This document shows positions 13,601 to 24,661 of a stretch of 64,000 nt of DNA, piece by piece (the first letter of the stretch is position 1; every line of letters begins with the position of its first letter). Made by a program: the position numbers and the translations under genes. The notes beneath the pieces were generated by a model. It was not told the origin of the DNA. It did no database searches and saw only the letters and a program-made list of their open reading frames with translations. The stretch spans positions 3,906,001-3,970,000 of the forward strand of contig CM059625.1 of NCBI GenBank assembly GCA_030435675.1. Reading direction: 5' to 3'. Source of the stretch: Steinernema hermaphroditum. Lineage: Eukaryota; Nematoda; Chromadorea; Rhabditida; Steinernematidae.

Positions 13601-14347
13601 ATTATGGGTATAAATTTACACAAAGTGTGATCTGTCAGTGATCCGAAATTTAATCATAAAGCTCCCCGGTCAAAGTTATTATTGACACATTTTACGATAC
13701 AGAAGATGTGAGCGTATCTTTCTTTTCCCCAAAGTACAGTACCCGTTATTCAGATGGAATGATCAAGCTGCTGATGTTACATGGCGTCCGACGGTACTGC
13801 GATGAAACGAAGTCGTTCCAGACTCCTGTCATTCCTGGTGGAAACGCGCATGTATCCATCCAAATGTTCGAAGGCCTTAATAAGCAAGTAAATCAGCTGT
13901 CCAAGTACGGCTTCTTGTTGTAAGAAATAACCGACGACCTCGTTTAGAGACAGTGATATTTTTAGCTTATGCGAAACTGTACATCGTGAGGTTCGTCGGG
14001 ACAACACCGCGATATCTCTTATGATGGTTATAACGCTGTTTTCGCCAAACATGAGCAACATCGAGAATGAGGCCGACGCTCGTACCATCAAGAAGCATCA
14101 GCAGGAGTACATCTTCCTCACCTACCAGTAAGCACCGTACTGCAAGCTGTATAACATATGAGTCAACAGGTATCTCCGATCCATTCACGGAGTCTTCGCC
14201 AGCGAGATCTTCAACAGCGTTCCGAAGGCACTCAAGGCAATCAACAACAATGAGGGCACCTCAAGAGACCTGTTCAAGAACGCGCTTCGTCCCGACGAAG
14301 CCGAATCGCTGCCCCAGGAGTTCTATAAGATTTCTGTTGCCGAATGA
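10621..14347 (+). CDS. Nuclear hormone receptor, DAF-12/NHR-8-like
   Basis: A ligand-regulated transcription factor. Exons 10621-10776, 10920-11321, 11383-11710, 12779-13204, 13754-13919, 13966-14127 and 14170-14347 join in phase to 605 aa. Zinc finger 1 (C-x2-C-x13-C-x2-C, P-box CTSCKAFFRR) ends exon 1. Exon 2 opens with zinc finger 2, ending CRLDKCYRMGMKKEWI; the MGMKKEWI extension and the spacing between the fingers match the DAF-12/NHR-8/NHR-48 (NR1J) group. A Ser/Thr/Pro-rich hinge follows (about residues 75-300). The ligand-binding domain begins near DMRLNPVEQREIEIL and includes KVALLR-DGMIKLLMLHGVRR and a final helix-rich segment. Oddity: the second finger has eight rather than nine residues between its second and third cysteines (CKLTPKWRRC). 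The first codon is uncertain; upstream in-frame sequence also exists. Confidence 0.92.
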
Positions 14348-14557
14348 TCTCAACGGTGTTTTTTCTTCTTTGTCGCAAATACTTTTGTATAATTTATTGT
14401 GATAACATTATTTGCGAATTCCACAGCGTGTTACAGTTGATAAACTATTGCTAGCAGTCCAATCTGTTTGTTGTATAACGTGGTACTGCATTTATAAATT
14501 ACAATTATGTTAGATTACAATGGCAAATCCATTCTGGATATTATCGATATAAAATAA

Positions 14558-15511
14558 TTACTGGGTCATATTACAGGCAACCACAATACAAAAACGGTCT
14601 TCAACGTATTCCCGATTCACAGAGTAAGTAACGGTTACAGTATTCCGTCCCAAGAGACGGCACCAAATAGCGTCATCTGCAGAATTCTTAACTCTACCAA
14701 ACTTTAATTCGACGAGCAACTTAACCATGTCGTAAGTCTTGACACCAGGGATCGTTGGACTATAGTCGATTTGACTTCCAGGCCGCATATGCTCAGCCAC
14801 AGCAACAAGAGCGACCAGGCGAGCTCGGAAGAAAAGAAGAGGATCAGCGCCGGTCGGAAGATTACAGTTCGTTATCTCGACTTTGTGTACTTTGTTGAAT
14901 AGGAAGTCCCACACATCATCGCTTTCCAGGGACACAACATTCAGACGGGCTCGAGAAATGATGTTTCGCGAAGCGAAGTTCAAGAAGACCCCATCGAAGC
15001 TGGTCTCAGAGTCGTTAAACAGCTGATCTGCCACGAAGGTAATTCGTCGTCCTTCGATTAAATTCAGGATCGACAGCGTACGTGGGCAAAGGCTCACCGA
15101 ACTGAATACCAATCGAACGTTTCCCATCAGACAGCTCCGAATGAGGTGCTTGATTGTATCGTCTTCTAAACCACTTGGAAACGGCGGAGGCTCCTCGCCT
15201 CCAGTGAAATCGATCGTTAACGTGGAATACAGAAACCTCATGGCCCTTTTCGCGTCGTCATCGTTGGTTATCCACTCATGAGTAGGCGGACTGCCCGTCA
15301 ACTTGTATTTTGATCTGCGAACCCACACGGCTCTCTCGCCCTCAATTAAGCCCGGGTATCTGATCTCCAATGAATGCCTTTCGTATTGTGTCGAATACCT
15401 CTTGGCACACTTTTGCATTCGACAGCAGTTGAAGCACGCGATCTTAGTTACATCGTCGTGGCTGAGCTGAGGGAAAAGTTGATTATAAAAGTCGACTGGA
15501 AGACAGTCCAT
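14558..15511 (-). CDS. F-box-like protein, single exon, 317 aa
   Basis: One uninterrupted frame starts at ATG 15511. The N-terminus LPVDFYNQLFPQLSHDDV followed by KIACFNCCRM resembles a divergent F-box, which would bind SKP1 in a ubiquitin ligase. The remaining ~270 residues have no motif I recognise. They alternate hydrophobic and charged residues and contain a VSLESDDVWDFLFNKVHKVEI stretch like the FTH/FBA-type substrate domains common in large nematode families. It is convergent with the nuclear receptor, with 210 bp between stop codons. A TTTATT (AATAAA on the minus strand) sits at 14393-14398. Coding status is strong from length alone; the F-box call is an inference. Confidence 0.7.
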   Translation of the reverse strand: MDCLPVDFYNQLFPQLSHDDVTKIACFNCCRMQKCAKRYSTQYERHSLEIRYPGLIEGERAVWVRRSKYKLTGSPPTHEWITNDDDAKRAMRFLYSTLTIDFTGGEEPPPFPSGLEDDTIKHLIRSCLMGNVRLVFSSVSLCPRTLSILNLIEGRRITFVADQLFNDSETSFDGVFLNFASRNIISRARLNVVSLESDDVWDFLFNKVHKVEITNCNLPTGADPLLFFRARLVALVAVAEHMRPGSQIDYSPTIPGVKTYDMVKLLVELKFGRVKNSADDAIWCRLLGRNTVTVTYSVNREYVEDRFCIVVACNMTQ

Positions 15512-16398
15512 GGCCTTCGACGACGTCCTGAAGTCGGAAAGCGGAGCACAAGGAGATGTGAGTTGCCGTACATTGATTGGTATCCCACTAGTATTCTGTC
15601 ATATTTCACACCGCATATGACAGGATCAAATGGAGCGCTCTTACACCTATCGAGCCGCTGACACTTTCAAAAAGACTTCACTATCCACTCTCTCCACTCC
15701 ACGAACATGCGAGCGGCAGCTTTGACTGACAGTAGGTGTGGGCTTTGTCATGGCTTACACAAAGGGCGTGAATTATGATAGTACAGGCGGATCGCCCGAA
15801 CTGTGTCCACTCTGTCCAAAGTCCACGCACTTCCTAAGGTGGCATGGATTCAGTCCCTCCTGGTTTGATACTCATTCAACATATTGCCCTTGTGTTCCGT
15901 TTTATTAAATGCGCATCAACGACAGGGCAAAGGATACAAGCAAGAGTAAAAGATGATGTGCAGACCGAGCTCGATAAGCGATAAGCTAACTGGCGCTGAA
16001 ACGACGCAGAGATTCGAAGGCGACGCTTCGACATCTCTTCGAATTACGATTATCGAAAGCACGCATCATGTTGAAACGAATTTTTTGTATATTCTGAAAA
16101 TACTGAATCAGTTTATACCCATAGGAAAAACGTTCTCTTGGCTGTAGCGAACAGAAAAATCGCCCAAACTCTGCAAGTACCACCCCACAAACACATATAG
16201 AGATATCCCTTTGTCCGTACAGTGTAGTCCACAAATGTGCATACATTGTTCAGTATCAAAACAAAAGTGCATTGAATAGGGCATCATAAATCAGCGAAAT
16301 ACTATATGAGCACTGTTGGCAGGTTGTGAGTAAGTGAATAATCTGTGAGGCCTTAAATTTATTTTCCTCAAAGCAGAAGTGGTAAGTTTGGCTGGATT
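15512..16398. other. Non-genic gap between F-box-like and ShKT genes
   Basis: No supported coding sequence. The only signals are a minus-strand AATAAA (TTTATT, 16358-16363) that probably ends the ShKT gene, and short overlapping chance frames. Confidence 0.4.
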
Positions 16399-16782
16399 TC
16401 AATTGCAATATCCACAAGTCTTAGGACATTGGTATTTCATCAGCTCCTTGTACAGGGGATCTTGGCAGAGGTACTCGCGGGACGGACAGTCGGACACCCT
16501 TCCCGGGGCGTGAAGGTCAACACAGTCTGAATTCATGCATTGACCACCTGTTAAAATGGCTAGATTCACTTACTTTGGCCTGATGCGCTGTCACAAGATG
16601 AACAGTAGCATCCCCCGGCGAGACACTGACAGTTCGTGTCGGTGCAGGTGCCCGTGCAAGCTAAAAGAGATAAATTCGTCCTACAAATGGCCCCACATAC
16701 TTATGCCGCAGTACTGAAGATTTTGAGCTTCGAGGAGAAGCGGAAGGAGAACGAAGAGGACGACGTAGAGTGAACGCGACAT
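16399..16782 (-). CDS. Secreted cysteine-rich protein with C-terminal ShKT domain
   Basis: Three short exons (16701-16782, 16574-16660, 16399-16547) join in phase to 105 aa. Residues 1-19 form a clear signal peptide (leucine/valine core ending LLLEAQ). A middle Cys-rich stretch carries eight cysteines in about 25 residues. The C-terminal ~40 residues carry the six-cysteine ShKT pattern, ending YQCPKTCGYCN. ShKT domains in nematodes occur in secreted and cuticle-surface proteins; the domain name comes from a potassium-channel-blocking peptide but does not imply toxicity. A polyadenylation signal lies 36 nt past the stop. No interaction partner can be inferred. Confidence 0.85.
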
Positions 16783-18340
16783 GATCGACTTCGGGAACGC
16801 TGTCAGCTGCTCATCACGCAGTGCTTAAGTCTCAATTTTATCAGCTATGTGGGTGTGTGAAGAGGATTACATTATCTACGATTGGACGTTCTTAAGCATG
16901 TATGCAATTATGGTGGGCGATCTGAAGGTCCGGTTTTCTGTAGCGATCACATGCGCAAAAAGAGCAAAGACTACGCAATCCAATGATAAGAAGTTTTTAA
17001 CATGAACCATATCGCTTCGATTTGAATAAAAGGCCACCCACGGCCTTTATGGTATCAAATCCAATTACCAGCCTTGGATCATAGAAAACAATCCGTTTGG
17101 AGGACAAGCGGTATGGACGAATGGCACCATAGCGAACAAAACTGTGTACTGTGGAACGAAATTCTCAAAAAAGTACATCGGCACGTGTAGATTAGGTTAG
17201 ACGCTTTTCACTGTCTTACACAGCTTGCGTTCCCAAATTAGCGGCATTACGCCATGCAGGACCTCGTATGCACATCGAGGGAAAGTCATACTGCGGTCAC
17301 CGGTCTTCGTTTAGTTTTGCATCGTAAGACGTAGCAGCTACGGCTCGCTGGTGTTCAAAGCCTTCTAGAAGCCCGAATCATACCAAGAATGGCTGCTCAT
17401 TTTTGACTGATGACACGACCAATAGCTACCGGCGACAAACGAAAGAGCGATATCCTTCTTCATAATATAAATAAATAGATTGTGCTTGGCCATTGTTCTT
17501 CGAGCAGTGTTCACGTCTCCCCGTCTCTCAGAAGGCACACCAGAGAGCCTTTAATTCCAACATTTTTCACCTAGAACAACCTATTTGTAAAGGAACTAAG
17601 ACGGTGTACCTTATCTTTAGGACGGTCGTAGTACGCATCATTCTCAGATAGGGCAAATAAGTCCATATAAAGTTCTTATAAGTCCACACATTGCAAACTC
17701 ATGATGAAGTTCATGCGTACGCGAAGGCCGAAGAGATGGCCAGGTTCTGTCTGTATGTCTCGAAGGTCTTCTGAAGCGTCGTCTTTGGCTATTAATCACT
17801 GGATAATTGGAACATGGTATGGCAATGTTTGCCCCTCCCGGCAACAACGACAATATTTGTAACTTCGTCAAGAAACTCTATGGAAGTTTTCCGGTATATA
17901 AAACATTGTTTAGGTGTCGCAACTACGTGATTATGACATTGATAAGATCTAAGTAGGTAGGTGATCAATAGTTCCCCCCCAGTGAGGATATCCATATCTC
18001 ACAGGTGCAAGCAAACCTAACCATGTTTGATCGTTGTTATCAATGCCTTCGATTTTTCATCGTATTCTTTTCAGTACAAATATGTTCTCGATTCGCTCGC
18101 ATCCTTCACTTGTCGTTGATTCTGAATCACAAATCGACCCCGGCCCTGTCGCAACGCTGTTTGTCACCGTTATGCTAAGTAGGTGTCGTCGGCGATGTGT
18201 CGCGATGTTCTCTTCGAAGTAGACGACGGTCTGCTACGAGTTACCGAGAGCCTATTCCGGTGAGATTCTTTTTCACCGATGCGCGATACGAATTTGGATC
18301 CTATTAGAATCTTTATTATTGCAGGGAAAACCGTCGCACA
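16783..18340. other. Non-genic stretch upstream of bestrophin 2
   Basis: No supported gene. A short perfect hairpin with a 7-bp stem (AAAGGCC / GGCCTTT) lies near 17030. A splice-acceptor-like ATTATTGCAG at 18315-18324, just upstream of the bestrophin ATG, could be a trans-splice site. Confidence 0.4.
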
Positions 18341-21300
18341 ATGACGGTAACGTACAATAGCGATGTGAACACCGCGGGATTTATGACATTCGTGCGATTG
18401 TTCTTCCGGTGGAAAGGAAGTTTGTGGAAGGCCGTCTACAAGGAGCTCATTCTCTGGTTGTTCTTTTATGGAATTCTTGCGTTGACTTACAAGCTTTTGT
18501 TATCAGAACCAAAGAAGAGGTGAGGCTATTTACATATGCAATTCATACATCGCTTTTTGATGACATTCGCATAATCAAAATGATTTGGTAGAGGAACTAA
18601 AAAAACTCATAAAGTAGAAATCCTAGCTCATTCCTGAGGGGACGGTCCAGATCCCAGGAAGAGAATGGTTGAATCCTTAAGGGGATGGTCTATACCCTAC
18701 GTTACAAAGCATCCACCTTCAGAGATGGCAAAAATTTGGAGTAAATTCGATACTTGTGTACAGTAAATCGAAAACGATCCGACCAATCGAAATGTGATCG
18801 ATGAATATCACTAATTAGCAACTTCATTTCTTAGAAGTGGCTTAATCGCCAGCTACTCATTTAGAATATTCGAATCGATAGCAGTGTTTTTCGCCAAATA
18901 TACCGACTTCATCCCGCTCACATTCATGCTCGGTTTCTTCGTCAGTTTGGTTGTCCAGCGTTGGTTGAGCATGGCATCAAACTTAGGGTACATCGACTAG
19001 TATGTTGTCCTCATTTGCATAGTACACAAACTGATCTGTTTCAGCCTGGCCCTGCACGTATGTGCGTACATCAAGGGCAACGACGAGAGGGGGATTATGT
19101 TGCGACGAACGATCCTTCGCTATGCACTCTTTTTTCAAGCTCTCGCTTATCGCACGATGAGTGAAGTGATTCTGAACAGATTTCCAAATTTGGAAAACTT
19201 TGTCGCTGCCGGTAAGCCTACATGAGCTGCAAACGCAGACTGAACTGACTATGCTTTGAGGGTACATATCAGCAGACGAGTTACAAATTTTCGAAGATAT
19301 TAAAGAGAATAACTCACGAATGACACAGCTGTGGATTCCGTTGAAGTGGGCTTTTGATACGGTGATAATTGCTCGAGACGAGAACCGTATTACTGATCAC
19401 GGGGTGCAGGACATTTATAGTGTGAGCAGGCTAACCATGGAGCCATCACGGGGGAAGTCTTTCAGAAATTCGTCGATTTCCGAAAGGCATTGGGCACACT
19501 CCTCACCTTTGACTGGATTCCAATCCCACTCCTCTACACCCAAGTCGTCTGCTTGACAGTTCGCTTATACTTTATCATCTGTCTCATGGGAAGACAGAAT
19601 CTGGAGAACGCACCAGACAAGGAATACGTCGACGACTTCAACCTTCATGTCCCCCTCATGACTATATTCCAGTTCGTTTTCTACATGGGCTGGATGAAGG
19701 TCGCCGAGGCGCTGCTAAATCCACTCGGTGACGACGACGACGACTTTGAGCTGAACTTTTTACTTGATCGTAATATGCAAGTATGTTTTCGTTTCCCATC
19801 GTCGTTCATTCCACAATGTTCAGGTCGCCTTCGCCATGGCCGGCAATACCCCTCGACCTGACCTGGTCCGCGACGCATTTTGGGATGAAAGCTTAGCTAC
19901 ACCGATGTACAGTCTACAGACGGTCAACGCGGTTGTAAATCCGATGATTGGCTCGGCTCTTCTACAGTAAGCGTTTGAATTTCTTCATAGCCATTCTTGT
20001 GTTTAGTGCCCAGCAACAGGGTCGTCCTCTCAATAGCAAAGTCAACACAGATGTCGTCATGGTGCCTAGGGATAGTATAGCGGTCGATGACGACGATAGA
20101 CGCAGTTCCATTGCCAGCTTCCACTCGGGAGTTTTCGAAGCGGTGAAAAGGAAGCTCTCGAGAATGACCGGTTCGGTCTATCCTGATTCGGAGGAGAGCG
20201 GTATTAGGAAACGCCGACGATCATGTAAGTTCAATCTTCCGGGGATTTGTAAATCATTTTTTCTAACCTCTTAATTTTCAACCATACGAAAAGTTACAGG
20301 TGTGTTGTGACCACTCGGTTTGTTCGGCCTACGTGAACCCCCTGAAAGCGCTTACTAAACGCACTTGTAAATAATGAGCGTGTGATATGTCTCTAAAATG
20401 GCACTTCCTAAAGCATTTCCTGGATTTCCCACAAACGTCTCCTTGCTACCCACTCTTTTTCTTAATCATTAATGAGCAAACTGTGTGGGCTTAGCAAACA
20501 AAACAGAATATTTGTTACATTAGAGAAGATTTGTGGATTTCCGGATGAGTCATGCTAATTTCGATTGGTTATTTTCTTGGATAACTTTCGCATGAGATCA
20601 AAGGGTCACGACTTGTGAGCTGTACACGCATTTCTTTCTTTCAGCTGCAGTGTCAATCTCATCGCCTCAGGAGACGATCCATAAAGACCAGTTGAAGCAT
20701 GACCTTGAGAGTACATTAGACAGCATTGCAAAACCTCAACATGAAAGTGGAATCAAATCAAAGCCGGCTAGTGCCCGAACGATTTCTGATCTACCGGCTG
20801 TGGCCGAGGAGGATGAACAGAATGGCTCACATAAATCTTTGGTAAGTATGATTGTTTTTAGGCTGTCCTTCGAGCTTTGCTTAGCATTTTCTGCCGATGA
20901 GTATTGAGTAGTTTTATAAATAGCGGTTCTGCAAGGAACTCTCATGTTTTCTGAGTTCATCGCATCATATTTTTAATCCGACAAAACAGCATAACCTGTT
21001 GTTCATCGTCTCATCCTCGCATCGAGCTGTCTTGCAAAACGCATTTATATTTAGTTCACGGCAAAACAAAGTAAGACACGCAAGGTTTTTGTTCTTGAAA
21101 TATCACGCCATTTCGCGTGAAGCCGCTCAGTTACGCCTTTCCCGTTACGCTTATTGTTACTGCAGAAGTGGATTGAAAATCAAGCTACAATAGCGCTTTT
21201 AAATCGGTGGTATCCACAACCCTAAAATTAAAAGAGATATATGAAATGAAGTTTGATAAACGTTAAGATCCATTCTTGACTGGAACTCGAACAGATCGCA

Positions 21301-24241
21301 CTACGGTACTACGTTGGGCTTATCTTCGGTAATATTCACGATGCCTCCACTATCATCACCATTGCATGTCGCATCCAAATTTGTTTTTCGTACATCTAAC
21401 AACATGTTGTGACCCCCGTAGGAAGACACTTATCTACGAACAAAGTCTAAACGAAAGCGGAACACTGTTTTACGATTCCATGAACTAATCCGATATGTAC
21501 GAGTTTCAGAATGACTAAGTCCGCAGTTGAGAGAGCGTAAATGACGTTAGCGTTTGTCACTGTTCTTGAAATTTGTGATTTTTTCTCTCATAATCGCTAT
21601 TAGAGATACCATTAACGGATCTCATTTGTTCCGTTTAAAATTCAAGGCTATTTTCAGCCCCGTATTTCTTTTGTCTCTAACGAATTCCTGGGTTTTCAAT
21701 CACGATCACATATCTGACCGAGCTATTGAGGGCAAGAATCAATAATTCAGTATGCGTAAGATATTGAAACATTTCACCCTCGTTTCATTTCTACGAATAG
21801 GAGGTAATGAGATTATATGCACAATGCACCGATGGCTCATTTCGTCCTCTTTCCTAACTTTCGTTCTTTTGAAAGGACAGCAACTAGTCAATACAACAAG
21901 TACAACATGTTTTATGCAATGTAAGGGCACTGAAACTGTTACAGCATTCTGACCATAAGTAGACGTCAGCTATTCTTATCCTTAAACCAGTGGCGCATGT
22001 GGCCGATTGTGACCTATAGCAACCTTCACCTTTGAGCTGAAAAACAGATTTTTTTGATTGAGGGGCTTTGCTCAACTGAACTTTCGGCCAACTTGAACTA
22101 CAATTTCGGCCAAGTCACATGTGATTTTTAATAAAACTAATCGTTTCCAAAATGCTCTCATCCGGCAGGAGAGTGTAAGACTCATTTACTGGTCTAGTCT
22201 CTTTCTACAGGTCAAAATGTGAAGCTATTGCGTGGGTATTTTGCTGGTTTTACGGAGCCAGTAGAGGGACACTACCCCTAATAGGAAATCTGTAACAACC
22301 TCCCTCGCAATAAAAAAGCTCATTACGTCAATAATTCTTTTATATTCCGTAGAAGAGCACATATTTGAAGGATAACCACGTAGGCCAGCCACCGCCACCG
22401 TAGGACTTCCTTAATTTCCGTAAATCCCCATCCTCCCTCGCCATGACGCAAATGCAAACGAATCACTTTCACATAAACAGCGAAGTCCTTTCGAAATTTG
22501 TAAATTCCCGCTATGGGATTAGCGGAAGCCTTTCAATATGAGGATTTTGCATAGAGCACACAGGCGAGGATTTCAAATAAGATTAGCCAACCTACTGTTG
22601 TTGACATGATGCAAGATAATGGGTATATCTCTGAGTCAGAGCATAACTCAATACTCGTTGCTTTCCGGTTCAAGGTAAGACTTTCGATGAGGGTTGAAAG
22701 GAAGCACAGTACAATAAAACCTACCAAATATAATATTGTTTACTTAGAGTTTCAGTGTGTCTAGTATTCTAAGATATAATCACCTATGACCGCAAGAAAC
22801 GAAAGTCGAGACTTTCCTTTTTTTCCGTTTCATCCGATATTTAATTCTCTCAAGCAGTAAAAGAATCCAATCCTCATAGTCACGTACAAAACAGTACAAA
22901 AAGAGTAATTGAGGGCACCGCTATTAATAGTGCTCATTTCCTTTTTTTCCTGAGAGTGCCTCAGAAACGTAGTCAGAATAAAATAAAGCGGGCATTTGAA
23001 TTGGCATTTGAGAAGTTCCAAAAATATTCAAAGCGAACCAGTGATATTCATTAGCACGGGACGAAAATTGGGTTACCCTCAAAAAGCAAACATCACTAGC
23101 TGGAAATATCAAAATATTCGTAAAGGGTATGTCTAATCAAATTCACTCTACATTGCATTATCACCATATCCTGGTGTGATTCACCGTTTGCGCACTAAAG
23201 TCGACCAAAACACTACTATTTGTAGTGCAATGTCAAAATAGCCATGTGCTCAAGATGTCAAAGGACGACGTCGGTCATGCGTCGACATCCTTTAATAACG
23301 AAGACACATGAAAGGTAACAGACATGTCTTTACATCATCAACGTGCCGACGTGCACGTAAACGCCGAAAAAACACTGTTTTTATAGTTCATAGGAACACA
23401 ATTGTTATAGTAAGAATAGAGGATTTCAATATCCGGACTTCAAGGATGTTCTGCTGAAATTCTTGTGTTTCTCGGTCATGCAGTAGATGGTTTCGGGCCT
23501 GTGTCGAAATATGATTAACACCTACACTTTATAGCGTACTCTTGGCGTCTCTAACCACAGATTTACATAATTATTGTGTACGTAATCAAGTACAAAATAT
23601 GGTCGTTGGTTTCGCAAACTTTTGGATAGTGTGACCTTTGTGATGATTTGGTATCTGTGATCACACAACCATAGTACTATTACCCTCTATGTTAAGGAAA
23701 TCTATCTACAGTACTCCTTCACATTTCAAAGTAGCCAAAGCTCAGATATGAACATTTCAATCTACCCTACATCATCTCAAAATTGGTCAAGAGATTGGAG
23801 TTCCCAACAATCATCTCACTATGTTCTGTAATTTCGAAATTTCCTGCAATTTAGAACACGAATGTCTTCCCCTCCTTTTCTCATTTGATCTATGCCCCAC
23901 AAGTAGTCGATCACTACGCGCAGCACTTGCAAATCCTCGAAGACCTATAGCCTGTTCAGCTTGGCTTCCTCCTCATTCTTGACTTTCGAATCTTCGCCTA
24001 ATTTCACTACAGCATTTCAGCAGCAAATGCAACCCAAAGGCTCCCAGCAGTCGATCTACAGCGTCGAGTCCTGCTCCATCGTCTTCTCCGACTCCGCTCG
24101 CTCCAGCTTCAGCCCCACTCGACAACCCGACATCAACGGCGTGGTATGTATCATTTCAAACTGTTAAATAATCACATTTTTATTTAGAATGTTCATCGCG
24201 AACACGCTCCTTCCGACGAGAGCAAAGAACACATCCACTAA
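18341..24241 (+). CDS. Bestrophin-family chloride channel 2
   Basis: A paralogue of the bestrophin at the left edge. Exons 18341-18519, 18835-18999, 19045-19211, 19273-19421, 19466-19780, 19824-19966, 20007-20224, 20645-20841, 24021-24143 and 24188-24241 join in phase to 569 aa. Landmarks are MTVTYN at the start, FRWKGSLWK, the neck IPLTFMLGFFVSL, the acidic clasp LGDDDDDFELN and LLDRNMQ, then a Ser-rich basic tail. The exon encoding the LLRRT segment is 167 nt in both paralogues, while this gene lacks the intron that splits the calcium-clasp region in the other and has an extra one near the N-terminus. A 3.2-kb intron precedes the last two exons, so that link is the weakest part; an alternative acceptor at 23959 is out of phase without a further exon. 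AATAAA lies at 24258-24263. Confidence 0.9.
20842..24020 (+). other. Large (3.2 kb) intron of bestrophin 2
   Basis: A low-GC stretch between the Ser-rich exon and the last two bestrophin exons. It has only short chance frames and no RNA gene I recognise. It could hide one or more small tail exons, because the tail of this family is poorly conserved. Confidence 0.4.
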
Positions 24242-24257
24242 TCCGACTTAATACAAA

Positions 24258-24263
24258 AATAAA
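24258..24263 (+). terminator. Polyadenylation signal AATAAA of bestrophin 2
   Basis: A canonical hexamer 17 nt after the TAA of bestrophin 2. It lies between that gene and the convergent small secreted gene, whose stop begins at 24293, so the two 3' ends almost certainly overlap. Confidence 0.7.
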
Positions 24264-24290
24264 CGTTGGCACAAAAACTGTCATCTTCTC

Positions 24291-24661
24291 TTATAACAGT
24301 CTCACGTCTTGATCATAGAAGAGACTTCTGATCGGGTGTCGTCTCCAAGCAGGGTTCGTCAGGCTGACCTCGGCGACTAAATCGTTCAATTTTTATGCTT
24401 ACAACATTGAATAGATGAGTGCTTACTTGATCTGTGTGGGCGAGGCTCGTTGAGCACTACCTTCTTCAGAAAGTCCATCATCTTCATGAACGTATAGTCG
24501 GGTCGGAAGACGGCCAGATGGGTTGAGAGTCTCGAAGGGACCGGTCGCGCTTCGCTCACCTTGATCGGCGCCCTTTTCAGGATATACATCCAAGGTCGGC
24601 TTGTGTGGGAGTGAACGGCGACGACGATGAGGACAAGAAGGAGGATCACGCGGGTGTGCAT
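24291..24661 (-). CDS. Small secreted protein, possible neuropeptide precursor
   Basis: Two exons (24427-24661 and 24291-24376) join in phase to 106 aa. Residues 1-19 are a strong signal peptide (LLLVLIVVAVHS). The mature part has a dibasic KR after RPWMYIL, then SRLSTHLAVFRPDYTFM, an RR before HPIRSLFYDQDVRLL, and no cysteine framework. Dibasic sites in a short secreted protein suggest a peptide precursor, but I recognise no named family. A CATTTCAG acceptor just upstream of the ATG may be a trans-splice site. The motif LAVFRPDYT recurs in similar form at 38313-38420 (see findings). Confidence 0.7.
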
